NCBI GenBank assembly: GCA_047974375.1
Contig: JBKECF010000004.1
Location: forward strand, 124,001 to 188,000
Source: JBKECF01 sp047974375
GTDB taxonomy: Bacteria; Bacillota; Clostridia; Lachnospirales; CAMZNU01
Length of the DNA: 64,000 nt
Reading direction: 5' to 3'
The translations under genes and the position numbers were made by a program. Positions 1-8,818 of the stretch are shown piece after piece; the first letter of the stretch is position 1, and each line of letters opens with the position of its first letter. The notes under the pieces were generated by a model, which worked only from the letters and a program-made list of their open reading frames with translations, made no database searches and was not told where the DNA came from.

Positions 1-252
1 ACAATGGCAGCACCCCTTACATTTGTGGTTATAATTGCAAGCTTAGCACCTATGATGGGTGACTTCAGTAATATAGCCTTGTACCTAATTCCTATTTTTA
101 ATAGTACTCTTGTTATGGTAGATATATTCTCTTTTAATATATCTACTACAAATATATTTGTTACTGTTGCAAGTAATATGGTATATTGCGTTTTACTTTT
201 AGGCGTACTAGTTAAAATGTTTGGTAGCGAAAGAATTATGTTTTCAAGATAA
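1..252 (+). CDS. ABC-2 type transporter permease, C-terminal fragment
   Basis: Only the last 83 or so codons lie in the window; the gene enters from the left edge. The fragment has two hydrophobic segments, a Pro-containing loop (YLIPIFNST) and a final hydrophobic stretch ending GSERIMFSR. This resembles the C-terminus of NatB/YhaP-like permeases that pair with an ATPase for sodium or drug export. The likeness is recalled from family knowledge, and the substrate cannot be told. A terminator hairpin follows about 40 bases downstream. Confidence 0.6.
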   Translation, partial: TMAAPLTFVVIIASLAPMMGDFSNIALYLIPIFNSTLVMVDIFSFNISTTNIFVTVASNMVYCVLLLGVLVKMFGSERIMFSR

Positions 253-294
253 ATATAGCTGACATTTTGGTGGTGAAATTCAGGTTCTATAATC

Positions 295-349
295 AAAAGA
301 TCTATCTCTTAGTGGGGGCCTGTAGCCCTGCTAATGGATAGGTCTTTTT
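295..349 (+). terminator. Rho-independent terminator
   Basis: A 12-base stem (AAAAGATCTATC with GATAGGTCTTTT, one G-U pair) encloses a 30-base loop that may fold further, and ends in a T-run. It closes the permease transcript. The right arm shares the GGATAGGTCTTTT motif with the terminator at 27173-27222. Confidence 0.8.
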
Positions 350-451
350 AATAAAAATCACCTAGGGAAATTTTTTCTAGAGTAATTTTTTTTATTATGA
401 TATACTTAAAAATGAAACTAGTTTAAATAAATGATACAAATGGAGGTTATT

Positions 452-715
452 ATGTTAGAAAGAATTAAAAGAGATAGTGCCATAATTTTTGCAGCAGGTG
501 CAGCAGCGGCTTATGGAGCTAATAAAATTTTAAAAAGTAAAGCTGTAAGGAATTTAACAGTAAAGGCTGTATCTAATGGTCTAAAGTTTAAAGAAGATGT
601 AGAGCACCAAATAGCTAGCATTAAAGAAGATGCAGAAGACGTATTAGCAGAGGCAAAAACAGAAGCAGGCATAAATGACTTCCCTGAAAATACAGAAGAA
701 AAACAAGAAGCGTAG
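452..715 (+). CDS. Small alanine-rich protein paired with metal ATPase (DUF6110-like)
   Basis: Encodes 87 residues. I chose the ATG at 452 because GGAGG lies 5 bases before it; a longer frame from 431 has no ribosome site. The N-terminus (MLERIKRD) is followed by a short Ala/Gly-rich hydrophobic stretch that could be a membrane or glycine-zipper helix. The C-terminal half is acidic and charged (KEDAEDVLAEAKTEA). The stop is 3 bases from the P-type ATPase start, so the two are co-transcribed and probably translationally coupled. Small proteins of this kind (DUF5132/DUF6110 type) are often found next to HMA ATPases in Clostridia. Function unknown; an accessory or regulatory subunit is an inference from position. 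Confidence 0.65.
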   Translation: MLERIKRDSAIIFAAGAAAAYGANKILKSKAVRNLTVKAVSNGLKFKEDVEHQIASIKEDAEDVLAEAKTEAGINDFPENTEEKQEA

Positions 716-718
716 CCT

Positions 719-2812
719 ATGAGATATAGTGTTACCCATAGACTTAAAGGGCGTATAAGGGTTTATTTTGGTAGATATACCTTCAATAAAAAAACAGCTC
801 ATGCAATGAATGAGTATGTAAAAGCTCAAAATGGCGTATTGTCTGCGATAACTTCCTATAGAACAGGAAGTGTTCTTATAAATTATGAGGATATTAATGA
901 AAATGAAATTTTAGCATTATTTTCTAAGCTGAATTTTCAAGAATTGCTAGAATACGACAAAACAGCTGTTATAGAAAACTCTACAGAGGAGTTTGTTGTT
1001 ACTCTTAGTAAAAAAGTAATAATAGGTACAATGCTAATGCCCCTCGTACCAAGACCTATTAGCTATATATTAATGTTGCGTAATGCTTTTGGCTATGTAA
1101 AAAAAGCGGCAAAAAGTATTGTAAAAAATAAAAAAATAACAGTAGATGTATTAGACTCTGTGGCAATAGTTACTTCTATAACACAAGGAAATACGGGCAC
1201 AGCAAAGTCCATTATGTTGCTTTTAGCTATTAGCGATTTAATTGAACATTGGACAATTAAAAAATCTAAATCGGATTTGGCAAGATTTTTAGAAATAAAT
1301 ATTGATAAAGTATGGATAAAAACAGATGATAGCGAAATAGAAATTCCTCTTAGTCACGTAAAAAAAGGGGATAAAGTAATAATTCGCACAGGTTCTATAA
1401 TACCTGTAGATGGTACAATTGTAGAGGGTGAGGCCTCTATAAATCAATCTACAATGACAGGAGAACCACTGCCCGTTAGAAAAGGTATAGAAGATTATGT
1501 TTATGCTGGTACTGTTGTTGAGGATGGAAATATTGTAATAGAAACAATGGAAACATCAGGAAATACAAGGCTTAGCAAAATAATAGAGTTAGTGGACGAG
1601 TCGGAGTTAAATAAGTCTGTTATACAAAAACAAACTGAAAATTTAGCAGATAAAATTGTTCCTATTAGTTTATTAAGCGCACTAGGTACTTTTATATTAA
1701 CTAGAAATGTTATGAAAGCCACAGCATTTTTACTCGTGGACTATTCTTGTGCAATTAAATTATCTGGCTCTTTATCTGTATTAGGTGCTATACAAGAGGC
1801 GTCTAAACACAAGCTTTTTGTAAAAGGTGGCAAGTATTTAGAAAAAATAGCTGTAGCAGATACAATTATTTTCGATAAAACGGGAACCCTAACTTATGCA
1901 ACGCCTAAAATTAAAAATATACTTACATTTGATGTATATGACTATAATGAAGTATTAAAACTATCGGCTTGTTTAGAAGAACATTTTCCACACCCAATAG
2001 CAAGAGCCGTGGTTGCTAAGGCTGAAGAAGAAAATTTAAATCATAAAGAAGAACATGATGAAGTAGAATATATAATTGCACATGGCGTTGCATCTAAATT
2101 AAATGGTAAGCGTGTATTAATAGGTAGCAGACATTTTATTTTTGAAGATGAAAAAGTTAGTGCATCTAAAGAAGATTTAGATAAAATTGAAAAAGCCATA
2201 ACAACAGAGTCATCATTATTTTTAGCAATAGATGGTAAACTAGCTGGAGTGTTGTTAATTGAAGACCCAATTCGCGAAGATGCTATAAATACCATAAAAG
2301 CGTTACATAAAGTTGGATTAAAAGTTGCTATGCTAACAGGAGATAGCGAAAGTGCTGCGGGAGCAGTTGCTAAAAAGCTTGGCATAGATGAATATAAATC
2401 TCAGTTATTACCAGAAGATAAAGCTACATATATACAAAAATTGAAATCAGAAGGTAGAACTATTGTTATGGTTGGTGATGGTGTAAACGATACTCCAGCA
2501 TTAGCTGTTGCTGATGTAGGTATAGCAATGAAATCGGGTTCAGACATTGCTAGAGAGGTAGCAGATATTACTATGTTAACATCAGATATAAATCAATTAG
2601 TTACACTTAGAATAATATCTGAAAGGTTAATTAAAAGGGTAAAAAGGAATTATGGATTTATTATATCTTTTAATTCTTTATTAATTGGGCTTTCACTATT
2701 CCAAGTAATAACACCTGGTACGTCTAGTTATTTGCATAATTTATCAACTATAGGCGTAAGTGCTAGTAGCTTGAGACCTGTATTAATAGAAAAAGATAAA
2801 AATAAGGATTAA
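719..2812 (+). CDS. Heavy-metal translocating P-type ATPase
   Basis: 697 residues. An N-terminal HMA-like fold (RLKGRIRVYFGRY onward, about 1-75) precedes a hydrophobic region at 95-180. The actuator motif TMTGEPLPVRKG is near 240, the phosphorylation motif DKTGTLT near 388, the P1B-specific HP dipeptide in EEHFPHPIARA near 420, and the hinge MVGDGVNDTPALAVADVGIAM near 585. These identify a P1B ATPase that exports or imports a transition metal. The membrane metal site, normally CPC, reads DYSCAIK here: one Cys and no Pro. Only a short hydrophobic C-terminal segment follows. Metal specificity cannot be assigned. It forms a two-gene operon with the small protein just upstream. Confidence 0.9.
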   Translation: MRYSVTHRLKGRIRVYFGRYTFNKKTAHAMNEYVKAQNGVLSAITSYRTGSVLINYEDINENEILALFSKLNFQELLEYDKTAVIENSTEEFVVTLSKKVIIGTMLMPLVPRPISYILMLRNAFGYVKKAAKSIVKNKKITVDVLDSVAIVTSITQGNTGTAKSIMLLLAISDLIEHWTIKKSKSDLARFLEINIDKVWIKTDDSEIEIPLSHVKKGDKVIIRTGSIIPVDGTIVEGEASINQSTMTGEPLPVRKGIEDYVYAGTVVEDGNIVIETMETSGNTRLSKIIELVDESELNKSVIQKQTENLADKIVPISLLSALGTFILTRNVMKATAFLLVDYSCAIKLSGSLSVLGAIQEASKHKLFVKGGKYLEKIAVADTIIFDKTGTLTYATPKIKNILTFDVYDYNEVLKLSACLEEHFPHPIARAVVAKAEEENLNHKEEHDEVEYIIAHGVASKLNGKRVLIGSRHFIFEDEKVSASKEDLDKIEKAITTESSLFLAIDGKLAGVLLIEDPIREDAINTIKALHKVGLKVAMLTGDSESAAGAVAKKLGIDEYKSQLLPEDKATYIQKLKSEGRTIVMVGDGVNDTPALAVADVGIAMKSGSDIAREVADITMLTSDINQLVTLRIISERLIKRVKRNYGFIISFNSLLIGLSLFQVITPGTSSYLHNLSTIGVSASSLRPVLIEKDKNKD

Positions 2813-2843
2813 GATAAAGACAAAGTTATTTTATCCTCGTCTT

Positions 2844-2886
2844 AAGTCAAGGGACCTACCTGTTAGCGTCTTTTGGCTTTTTTTGT
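2844..2886 (+). terminator. Rho-independent terminator
   Basis: AAGTCAAGGG pairs with CTTTTGGCTT (ten pairs, three of them G-U) around a 16-base loop and is followed by a T-run. It ends the ATPase operon. Confidence 0.65.
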
Positions 2887-3012
2887 TTATTACAAACTTG
2901 CTTTATATATTATAAAAATTATAAATTGTGAAAAAAATGGCAACTAACTTTTTTTATATGTTATAATGTACAAAATATTTAAAGGATATTAAAAGGGTGA
3001 AGGAGAAGGCAA

Positions 3013-4359
3013 ATGAGAAGAAAAAGATTATTTTCGGATCGCCAATTGCTTTTTATAACAATACCTATAATTGTGGAACAGGTATTAGCGGTATTGCTAG
3101 GATTGGTAGATACAATGATGGTAACTTATGCTGGAGAGGCTGCTATTTCAGGGGTTTCTTTAGTAAACTCAATTAATATACTTATTTTTGGCATTATATC
3201 ATCTATAGCCACTGGGGGAAGTGTAATATATGCCCATAAAATCGGTTCAGATGAAAAAGATAAAGCTGGTAAAGTTGGTAACCAAACTTATTTAATTTCA
3301 ATAATTATAGCAGCTATAACAACTATTATTATTTTATTATTTGCATCAACTTTAATAAATATTATTTATCCTAATTTAGATGCAGATATTTTTCAAAACG
3401 CCGTTATATATTTTATATTAACAGGCTTAAATATACCTTTTTTAACGCTTTTTTCTGTAGATGCGGCCATATTTAGGGCCAAGGGCAAAACTACAATTAC
3501 CATGGTTGTTTCTGTTATAATGAATATTTTGAACATCATAGGGGATTACGTATTAATAATAATATGTGGCTATGGTGTTTTTGGTGCTGGTCTTGCTACT
3601 TTAATTGTACGTGTTGTAGGTTTTTTAATAATGAATTACTTCATGAGTAGAGAGCCCTATGGCATTCGAAAGCATAAAAGAAGTACTTACAAGTTTCACA
3701 AGGAAGTTATTAAAGATGTATTGAATACAGGTATACCCCTTAGTGTAGATAGTAGTCTTTTTCAAGTTGGTAAAATATTAGTTCAAAATTTAATAAATAT
3801 ATTTGGTCCTACAGCTATTGCAGCCAATGCTATTTTTGGCTCTATTGCTGGTATAGTAATGATACCTGGTAGAGCCATATCAATTGCCGTTATTACTATT
3901 GTTGGTCAAAGTTTAGGGGCTAAGCGATTTAAAGAGTCTATTATGTATACTAAAAAATTTCTGTTTTATTGTTATATAAGTATTTTTATAATGAATATAT
4001 TTTTGTATATACACTCGGCAGATGTAGTAGGGTGGTTTAAAACTACACCGGCAACAGCTGAATTAGCTGTTATACTCCTTAAACAACAATGTGTGGCATC
4101 TACTTTTATATGGTCTACAAGCTTTATATTGCCTAATGCCTTTAAAGCGGCTTTAGATGCGAAGTATGTAATGTATGTAAGCATGTTTAGTATGTGGGTA
4201 GTGCGTATTGGTTGTGCTTATTTATTCATATTGGTATTTAAATGGGAAGTGCATACTATTTGGTATAGTATGTATATTGACTGGCTAGTTAGATCTATTT
4301 TCTTTGTTTATAGGTTTGTAAGTAGAACTTGGCTGAAAAAAGTTATGATAAAGGAATAG
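3013..4359 (+). CDS. MATE family efflux transporter
   Basis: 448 residues with about 12 hydrophobic segments in two homologous halves, as in the NorM/DinF superfamily. Seen motifs include PIIVEQVLAVLLGLVDTMMV near the N-terminus and GPTAIAANAIFGSI at the start of the second half. The family exports drugs or metabolites in exchange for Na+ or H+. AGGAG at 3001-3005 sits 7 bases before the ATG. An extended -10 (TTATAAT near 2961) lies about 45 bases upstream with a poor -35. Monocistronic: it is isolated from the ATPase operon by a terminator and converges on the next gene. Substrate unknown. Confidence 0.88.
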   Translation: MRRKRLFSDRQLLFITIPIIVEQVLAVLLGLVDTMMVTYAGEAAISGVSLVNSINILIFGIISSIATGGSVIYAHKIGSDEKDKAGKVGNQTYLISIIIAAITTIIILLFASTLINIIYPNLDADIFQNAVIYFILTGLNIPFLTLFSVDAAIFRAKGKTTITMVVSVIMNILNIIGDYVLIIICGYGVFGAGLATLIVRVVGFLIMNYFMSREPYGIRKHKRSTYKFHKEVIKDVLNTGIPLSVDSSLFQVGKILVQNLINIFGPTAIAANAIFGSIAGIVMIPGRAISIAVITIVGQSLGAKRFKESIMYTKKFLFYCYISIFIMNIFLYIHSADVVGWFKTTPATAELAVILLKQQCVASTFIWSTSFILPNAFKAALDAKYVMYVSMFSMWVVRIGCAYLFILVFKWEVHTIWYSMYIDWLVRSIFFVYRFVSRTWLKKVMIKE

Positions 4360-4365
4360 GGAATA

Positions 4366-4399
4366 AAAAAAGGGGTTGGTTATAGACAGCCCCTTTATT
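4366..4399. terminator. Bidirectional terminator
   Basis: AAAAGGGG and CCCCTTTATT flank a 14-base loop between convergent genes, with A- and T-runs on both sides. It overlaps the stop codon of the minus-strand cyclase. The arm AGACAGCCCCTTT recurs at 47727-47775, 53447-53492 and 56985-57005. Confidence 0.8.
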
Positions 4400-5504
4400 C
4401 TTCGTATATATTTGAATCTATTACAATGTTTTTACCGTTCTTTTTACCGTAGTATAAATATTTGTCGCAAATTTCTAAAGTTTCATAAAACGAGCTATTT
4501 ATTTGATGAATTCCAATGGTAATAGTTACATGGATAAAGTTCTCGGGATCGTAATAAAATTTGTGTCTGCGTATAGTTTCACGTAAGTGGTTAAATAAAG
4601 CATATGCTTTTTGGTCTATGGTATTTACGCCAAGTATAATAAATTCTTCACCGCCCCAACGTGCCACAATGTCGCTTTCTCTGAATTGTCTTTTCATTAT
4701 TTCGCTTACTTCTTTAAGAACAATATCGCCAAAGTTATGACCGAAAGTGTCGTTAATTCTTTTAAAGTTATCAACATCGATATAAGCTAGGGTGTGATTT
4801 TTTAAAGGAGTTTCACGATTTGAGTGTAAAGCCTCTAACCTTTCTAAAAAACCACGTCTATTTAAGGTTTCTGTTAATTGGTCGCTGTTTGCTTTTTCGG
4901 ATATTTCCGCATTTGTATGTTTTGTGTGTTGCCTAAATAAAAGTAAAATACGATCGTTTATATCTACGTTGGAAATTAATAGAAACATAAACATTATAAA
5001 AAATGTAACATTTACAAATACCATATCCACAATTTTTACATCTAAATGGTTATAAACTGGAACTAGAGGTGTTAGTATGAAGAGAGTTGCAAAAGTAGCT
5101 GTTAAAGCCAACCTTTTAGTGCTTCTAGGTAAAATAGTAAAAAGCAACATAATAACATAAGTGAAAAATACATAAGTAACAGCTATTTCTCCTGTAATAA
5201 TAAACACGGCAAAGCCGAAGAAGATTACTTCCACAGTGTTTATAACATAAAAATGATAGAAAGTACGCCTACGTATTAGTATAATGTAAACAATGCCTAG
5301 AAGGGCTGAAAAAAATATCATTTGCTTAGTAAATGGTAGATCGGTAAAAAAAGCAAAGGTCAAATAGGGGATTCTAAATAGCATAGTAGCGTAAAAATAA
5401 TGTAGTAAAATTAATTTTTTCTTAAAGTCTAAATAGTCCCTGTTTTTTTCGAATTCTTCTAGTAAATCTTTATATGCCTTTCCCAGTGTAATTTTTTTAA
5501 TCAT
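4395..5504 (-). CDS. Membrane-bound diguanylate cyclase (GGDEF)
   Basis: 369 residues. The first 190 or so hold about six hydrophobic segments, forming a membrane sensory domain of unknown ligand. The C-terminal 165 are a GGDEF domain with signature GGEEF, which makes cyclic di-GMP from two GTP. The phrase RESDIVARWGGEEF keeps the RxxD inhibitory site exactly five residues before the signature, so product feedback is expected. DNFKRINDTFGHNFGD is the usual metal and substrate region. AAGGAA precedes the ATG. No EAL or HD-GYP partner is in the window; the nearby CheV suggests a motile or surface-responsive cell, but no link is shown. Confidence 0.9.
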   Translation of the reverse strand: MIKKITLGKAYKDLLEEFEKNRDYLDFKKKLILLHYFYATMLFRIPYLTFAFFTDLPFTKQMIFFSALLGIVYIILIRRRTFYHFYVINTVEVIFFGFAVFIITGEIAVTYVFFTYVIMLLFTILPRSTKRLALTATFATLFILTPLVPVYNHLDVKIVDMVFVNVTFFIMFMFLLISNVDINDRILLLFRQHTKHTNAEISEKANSDQLTETLNRRGFLERLEALHSNRETPLKNHTLAYIDVDNFKRINDTFGHNFGDIVLKEVSEIMKRQFRESDIVARWGGEEFIILGVNTIDQKAYALFNHLRETIRRHKFYYDPENFIHVTITIGIHQINSSFYETLEICDKYLYYGKKNGKNIVIDSNIYEE

Positions 5505-5548
5505 AATAATTCCTTTTGTTAAAAATGATATGTACAGTATATTGAAGG

Positions 5549-6181
5549 CTATTTAATAATGCCTATTTCTGCAAAACTTAAATAGTCATGGTCAACCACA
5601 ATTATATGGTCAATTACCTTTACATCAATATAATTTAAAGCGGTACAAATTGATTTGGTGCCCTCCACATCCTCTTTAGAGGGTTTGTTGCTGTTGCTTG
5701 GGTGGTTGTGTATTAATACTACAAAGGAAGCCTTAGACTCTATAGCACTTACAATAATTGTTTTTATTTTGTTTTTGATTTGTGAAGTTGTGCCTGTTGC
5801 TGTTTTTATGGTTTTAATTAATTCCTTGTTTTTATTTAATAGTATAATGAAAAATTCTTCTATTTGGTTTTGTGGATAAAGCCCCATCGCATAATAACCT
5901 ATTTCTTTGCTGGATAAAAAGGCTTTTTCTCTTTTAGGTTTAAGCAGGCTAATTAATATAGCTACATTTTCTGTTGTCTTACAATTTTCCATTATTTCTT
6001 GAGGGTTGGCGCTAAATAATTTATCTATAGAACCAAATTTGTTAATAAACTCCTTTGCTTTGGTCTTCGTATCAATACGAGGGTACGCATAAAAAAGCAA
6101 TAGTTCTAAGAATTCTAGGTCACTTAAGTTGTTGTTTTCTAAATATTTCTTTTTTAACCTCTGCCTATGTCCTGTGCTCAT
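5549..6181 (-). CDS. radC: RadC-family JAB/MPN domain protein
   Basis: 210 residues. The N-terminal half carries helix-hairpin-helix-like helices (LSDLEFLELLLFYAYPR, FGSIDKLFSANPQEI). The C-terminal half is the JAB/MPN domain with its metal motif HNHPSNSNKPSKED. The family was once linked to DNA repair, but that role is withdrawn, so biochemical function is unknown. The start overlaps the stop of the peroxiredoxin gene by ATGA, so the two are translationally coupled. It is last in a DUF402-bcp-radC set. Confidence 0.85.
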   Translation of the reverse strand: MSTGHRQRLKKKYLENNNLSDLEFLELLLFYAYPRIDTKTKAKEFINKFGSIDKLFSANPQEIMENCKTTENVAILISLLKPKREKAFLSSKEIGYYAMGLYPQNQIEEFFIILLNKNKELIKTIKTATGTTSQIKNKIKTIIVSAIESKASFVVLIHNHPSNSNKPSKEDVEGTKSICTALNYIDVKVIDHIIVVDHDYLSFAEIGIIK

Positions 6182-6639
6182 AGGGAGTCGAAAAACTTAA
6201 GTAAATCTTCGCCGTGAGTTTTAGATTTAGCTCTTTTAATAACTTTAATTGCCTCGCCATTCTCGTTAAAAATAAAAGTCATTCTTTTCATTCCTAGGGA
6301 TATTTTACCGTATAAATTTTTTTCGCCCCAAGCACCAAAAGTTTCGGCAACTTCGTGAGTAGGGTCGGAAAGTAGCACAAATGGAAGATTGTATTTACTT
6401 ATAAATTTATTATGGCTGTCTAAGGAGTCGGCACTTACACCTACTAAATTAATATTAAGTTTTTTTAGCTGGCTATAGTTGTCTGAAATATTACATGCTT
6501 GAGCTGTACAACCTGGGGTGTTGTCTTTGGGATAAAAATATATAACTGTTTTTTTGCCTAAAAAATCTTCACTATTATGAATTTTACCGTCACTTCCTTC
6601 TAGAGAAAATTTTGGTATTTTATCATTTAATTCCACCAT
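6178..6639 (-). CDS. bcp: Thioredoxin-dependent thiol peroxidase (peroxiredoxin, Bcp type)
   Basis: 153 residues, normal for AhpC/TSA Bcp/PrxQ proteins. The active-site segment DNTPGCTAQACNISDNY holds the peroxidatic Cys, and a second Cys five residues later is the usual PrxQ resolving Cys. The enzyme reduces hydroperoxides in the cytoplasm using thioredoxin. A strong AAGGAGGTAT ribosome site precedes the ATG. Its stop overlaps radC by 4 bases, and the DUF402 gene lies 24 bases upstream. Confidence 0.9.
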   Translation of the reverse strand: MVELNDKIPKFSLEGSDGKIHNSEDFLGKKTVIYFYPKDNTPGCTAQACNISDNYSQLKKLNINLVGVSADSLDSHNKFISKYNLPFVLLSDPTHEVAETFGAWGEKNLYGKISLGMKRMTFIFNENGEAIKVIKRAKSKTHGEDLLKFFDSL

Positions 6640-6663
6640 TTTAATACCTCCTTATTAACTATA

Positions 6664-7116
6664 TTAGATATGTTTGAAATTATCTAACAATGTGTCTAGT
6701 TTGTTATTATAAATTATTTCTAGTAAACAGTGTAGTTTCTGCAAACCCTCTGCTGCTATTTCCTTTGTAATTGTTCCATCTAATAGGCATGTACTTATTT
6801 CGTCAATGTCCAGTACTTTAACTATGCCGTCTTTTATTACTACATCTACTAGTAAATCTGTAAAAATTATTTCCTCATCATTTTTTTCTACATTAATAAT
6901 GTCGCAATAAACGTAAAGTAGTTCATTATCTTTATAGAACTCGCTAACTTTGTAACCATCATTTAAAAAAATAATAGACCTTCCATTATTAAAATCATCC
7001 CGAGGCTTTAATGTTTTCCATGTTGTACTGATTATATTTTCATCTATATATTTTATTACGTCGTCTTTTAAAAGAACGTTTTCTTCAGGTACGTAGCGTT
7101 TCCTATATAATTTCAT
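6664..7116 (-). CDS. DUF402 domain protein
   Basis: 150 residues matching the DUF402 (FomD-like nucleotide hydrolase) pattern. The core reads LLYVYCDIINVEK, then FTDLLVDVVIKDGIVKVLDIDE, where acidic residues coordinate metal in characterised relatives. Relatives hydrolyse nucleoside diphosphates or CMP-linked substrates; no specific substrate can be assigned here. A G-rich ribosome site (GGGGGAT) precedes the ATG. It is first in the apparent operon with bcp and radC; the region upstream is shared with the divergent amino-acid ABC operon. Confidence 0.75.
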   Translation of the reverse strand: MKLYRKRYVPEENVLLKDDVIKYIDENIISTTWKTLKPRDDFNNGRSIIFLNDGYKVSEFYKDNELLYVYCDIINVEKNDEEIIFTDLLVDVVIKDGIVKVLDIDEISTCLLDGTITKEIAAEGLQKLHCLLEIIYNNKLDTLLDNFKHI

Positions 7117-7374
7117 TTAATCCCCCAAGCAAAATATAATTTATTGGTATAAATGTTTACCTTTATAAATATATTAACATAATGTATGAAAATTTAGTAT
7201 TATTTTTTCACTAAAAAACTTTAGTAGGTATAGAAAATAGGTATGATATGCTGTGAATACCTTGATAAATTCATCATAATTTTTTTTTATACCTAATATA
7301 AGAACTGTATTTTTTTTTGCATATGTAGTATACTTGAGCGAAATTTAACATTTACATTTTATAGAAGAGGGACT

Positions 7375-8079
7375 ATGGAGATTTTTAATGATTTATACAG
7401 AAATATAATATCCGATGGACGTTGGTTTATGATTTTAAAAGGAATTGGAACAACTATTTCCATTTCTTTTTTTGCTGTGGTTATAGGTGTGATTATAGGT
7501 GTGTGCATTGTGCTTATGCGTATGTCTAATAATAAAATACTACAAAAAATTTCATCAGCGTACATAGACATAGTAAGGGGTACACCTGTTGTTACTCAGC
7601 TTCTAATAATAAATGTAACTATATTTGCAACGGTTCGAAATTCTGGGTTATATGTTGCCATAGTTGCATTAGGCCTAAATAGTGCTGCCTATGTATCGGA
7701 AATAATTCGAGCAGGTATTTCATCTGTAGACAAAGGACAAATGGAGGCGGGGCGTTCTCTTGGTTTCAACAAAATGGAAACTATGCGTTATATAATTATG
7801 CCTCAAGCAATAAAAAATATTTTTCCTGCACTAGGAAATGAATTTATTGTATTAATAAAAGAAACGGCTATAGTGGGTTATATAGCTGTGGAAGACTTAA
7901 CAAAGGTTGGTCAAATTATATTGTCACAAACAGCTAGCATTATACCTATTTTTGTATCGGCTATTTTATACTTTATAATTATAAAGTTGTTTACTATAGC
8001 CTTAAGGAAAATCGAGAAAAAACTAAATGAGTCAGATACACCGATGGAATCTACAAGTAAGGCAGGTGACACAGCATGA
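7375..8079 (+). CDS. Polar amino-acid ABC transporter permease
   Basis: 234 residues, the usual size for HisM/GlnP permeases. The first segment (GIGTTISISFFAVVIGVIIG) and the EAA loop (EAGRSLGFNKMETMRYIIMPQAI) are typical. Five hydrophobic segments are visible. It forms the membrane channel; a single permease gene implies a homodimer. GAGGGA precedes the ATG. The stop overlaps the ATPase start by ATGA. A 258-base divergent promoter region lies upstream, with a -10-like TAGTATACT near 7326. Confidence 0.9.
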   Translation: MEIFNDLYRNIISDGRWFMILKGIGTTISISFFAVVIGVIIGVCIVLMRMSNNKILQKISSAYIDIVRGTPVVTQLLIINVTIFATVRNSGLYVAIVALGLNSAAYVSEIIRAGISSVDKGQMEAGRSLGFNKMETMRYIIMPQAIKNIFPALGNEFIVLIKETAIVGYIAVEDLTKVGQIILSQTASIIPIFVSAILYFIIIKLFTIALRKIEKKLNESDTPMESTSKAGDTA

Positions 8080-8798
8080 TAAAAGTAAACAATTTAGCCA
8101 AAAATTTTGGGAATTTAGAAGTACTTAAAAATATAACAGACTATGTAGACCAAGGGGAAAAAGTTGTAATAATAGGCCCATCTGGTTCAGGTAAAAGCAC
8201 TTATTTAAGGTGCTTAAATTTATTGGAGAAACCTACAAAGGGTGAAATTTTTATAGATGGAGAGCTAATAACAGCCCAAGGCGTTAACATTGACAATGTT
8301 AGACAAAAAATGGGAATGGTTTTTCAGCAATTCAACTTATTCCCTCATTTATCCATAAGAAATAATATTACACTAGCTCCGATTAAAATAAAGGGCAAAT
8401 CCATAGATGAGGCAAATCATATTTGCGAGGACCTACTTAAAAAAGTAGGGCTTTTAGAAAAAATTGATAACTACCCGAATCAATTATCTGGAGGGCAAAA
8501 ACAAAGAATAGCCATAGCAAGGGCTCTTGCCATGGAGCCAAAAATAATGCTCTTTGATGAACCAACTTCAGCCCTAGACCCTGAAATGGTAGGTGAAGTT
8601 CTTACAGTTATGAAGGATTTAGCTAAAGATGGCATGACTATGGTAGTTGTTACCCATGAAATGGGTTTTGCTAGAGAAGTGGGATCCAGACTTTTATTTA
8701 TGGATAATGGATATATAATAGAAGAAAACACTCCTGAGGAGGTTTTAAATAATCCAAAAGAGAAAAGAACAATAGAATTTTTAAACAAAGTATTATAG
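8076..8798 (+). CDS. Polar amino-acid ABC transporter ATPase (GlnQ type)
   Basis: 240 residues with a complete nucleotide-binding domain: Walker A GPSGSGKST near residue 32, Q-loop MVFQQFNLFPH, signature LSGGQKQR, Walker B IMLFDEPTSALDPE and switch His in VVTHEMGF. It energises uptake with the permease, whose stop it overlaps by 4 bases, and with the binding protein 20 bases downstream. Confidence 0.95.
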   Translation: MIKVNNLAKNFGNLEVLKNITDYVDQGEKVVIIGPSGSGKSTYLRCLNLLEKPTKGEIFIDGELITAQGVNIDNVRQKMGMVFQQFNLFPHLSIRNNITLAPIKIKGKSIDEANHICEDLLKKVGLLEKIDNYPNQLSGGQKQRIAIARALAMEPKIMLFDEPTSALDPEMVGEVLTVMKDLAKDGMTMVVVTHEMGFAREVGSRLLFMDNGYIIEENTPEEVLNNPKEKRTIEFLNKVL

Positions 8799-8818
8799 AG
8801 AAGACTAAGGAGAAAAAA

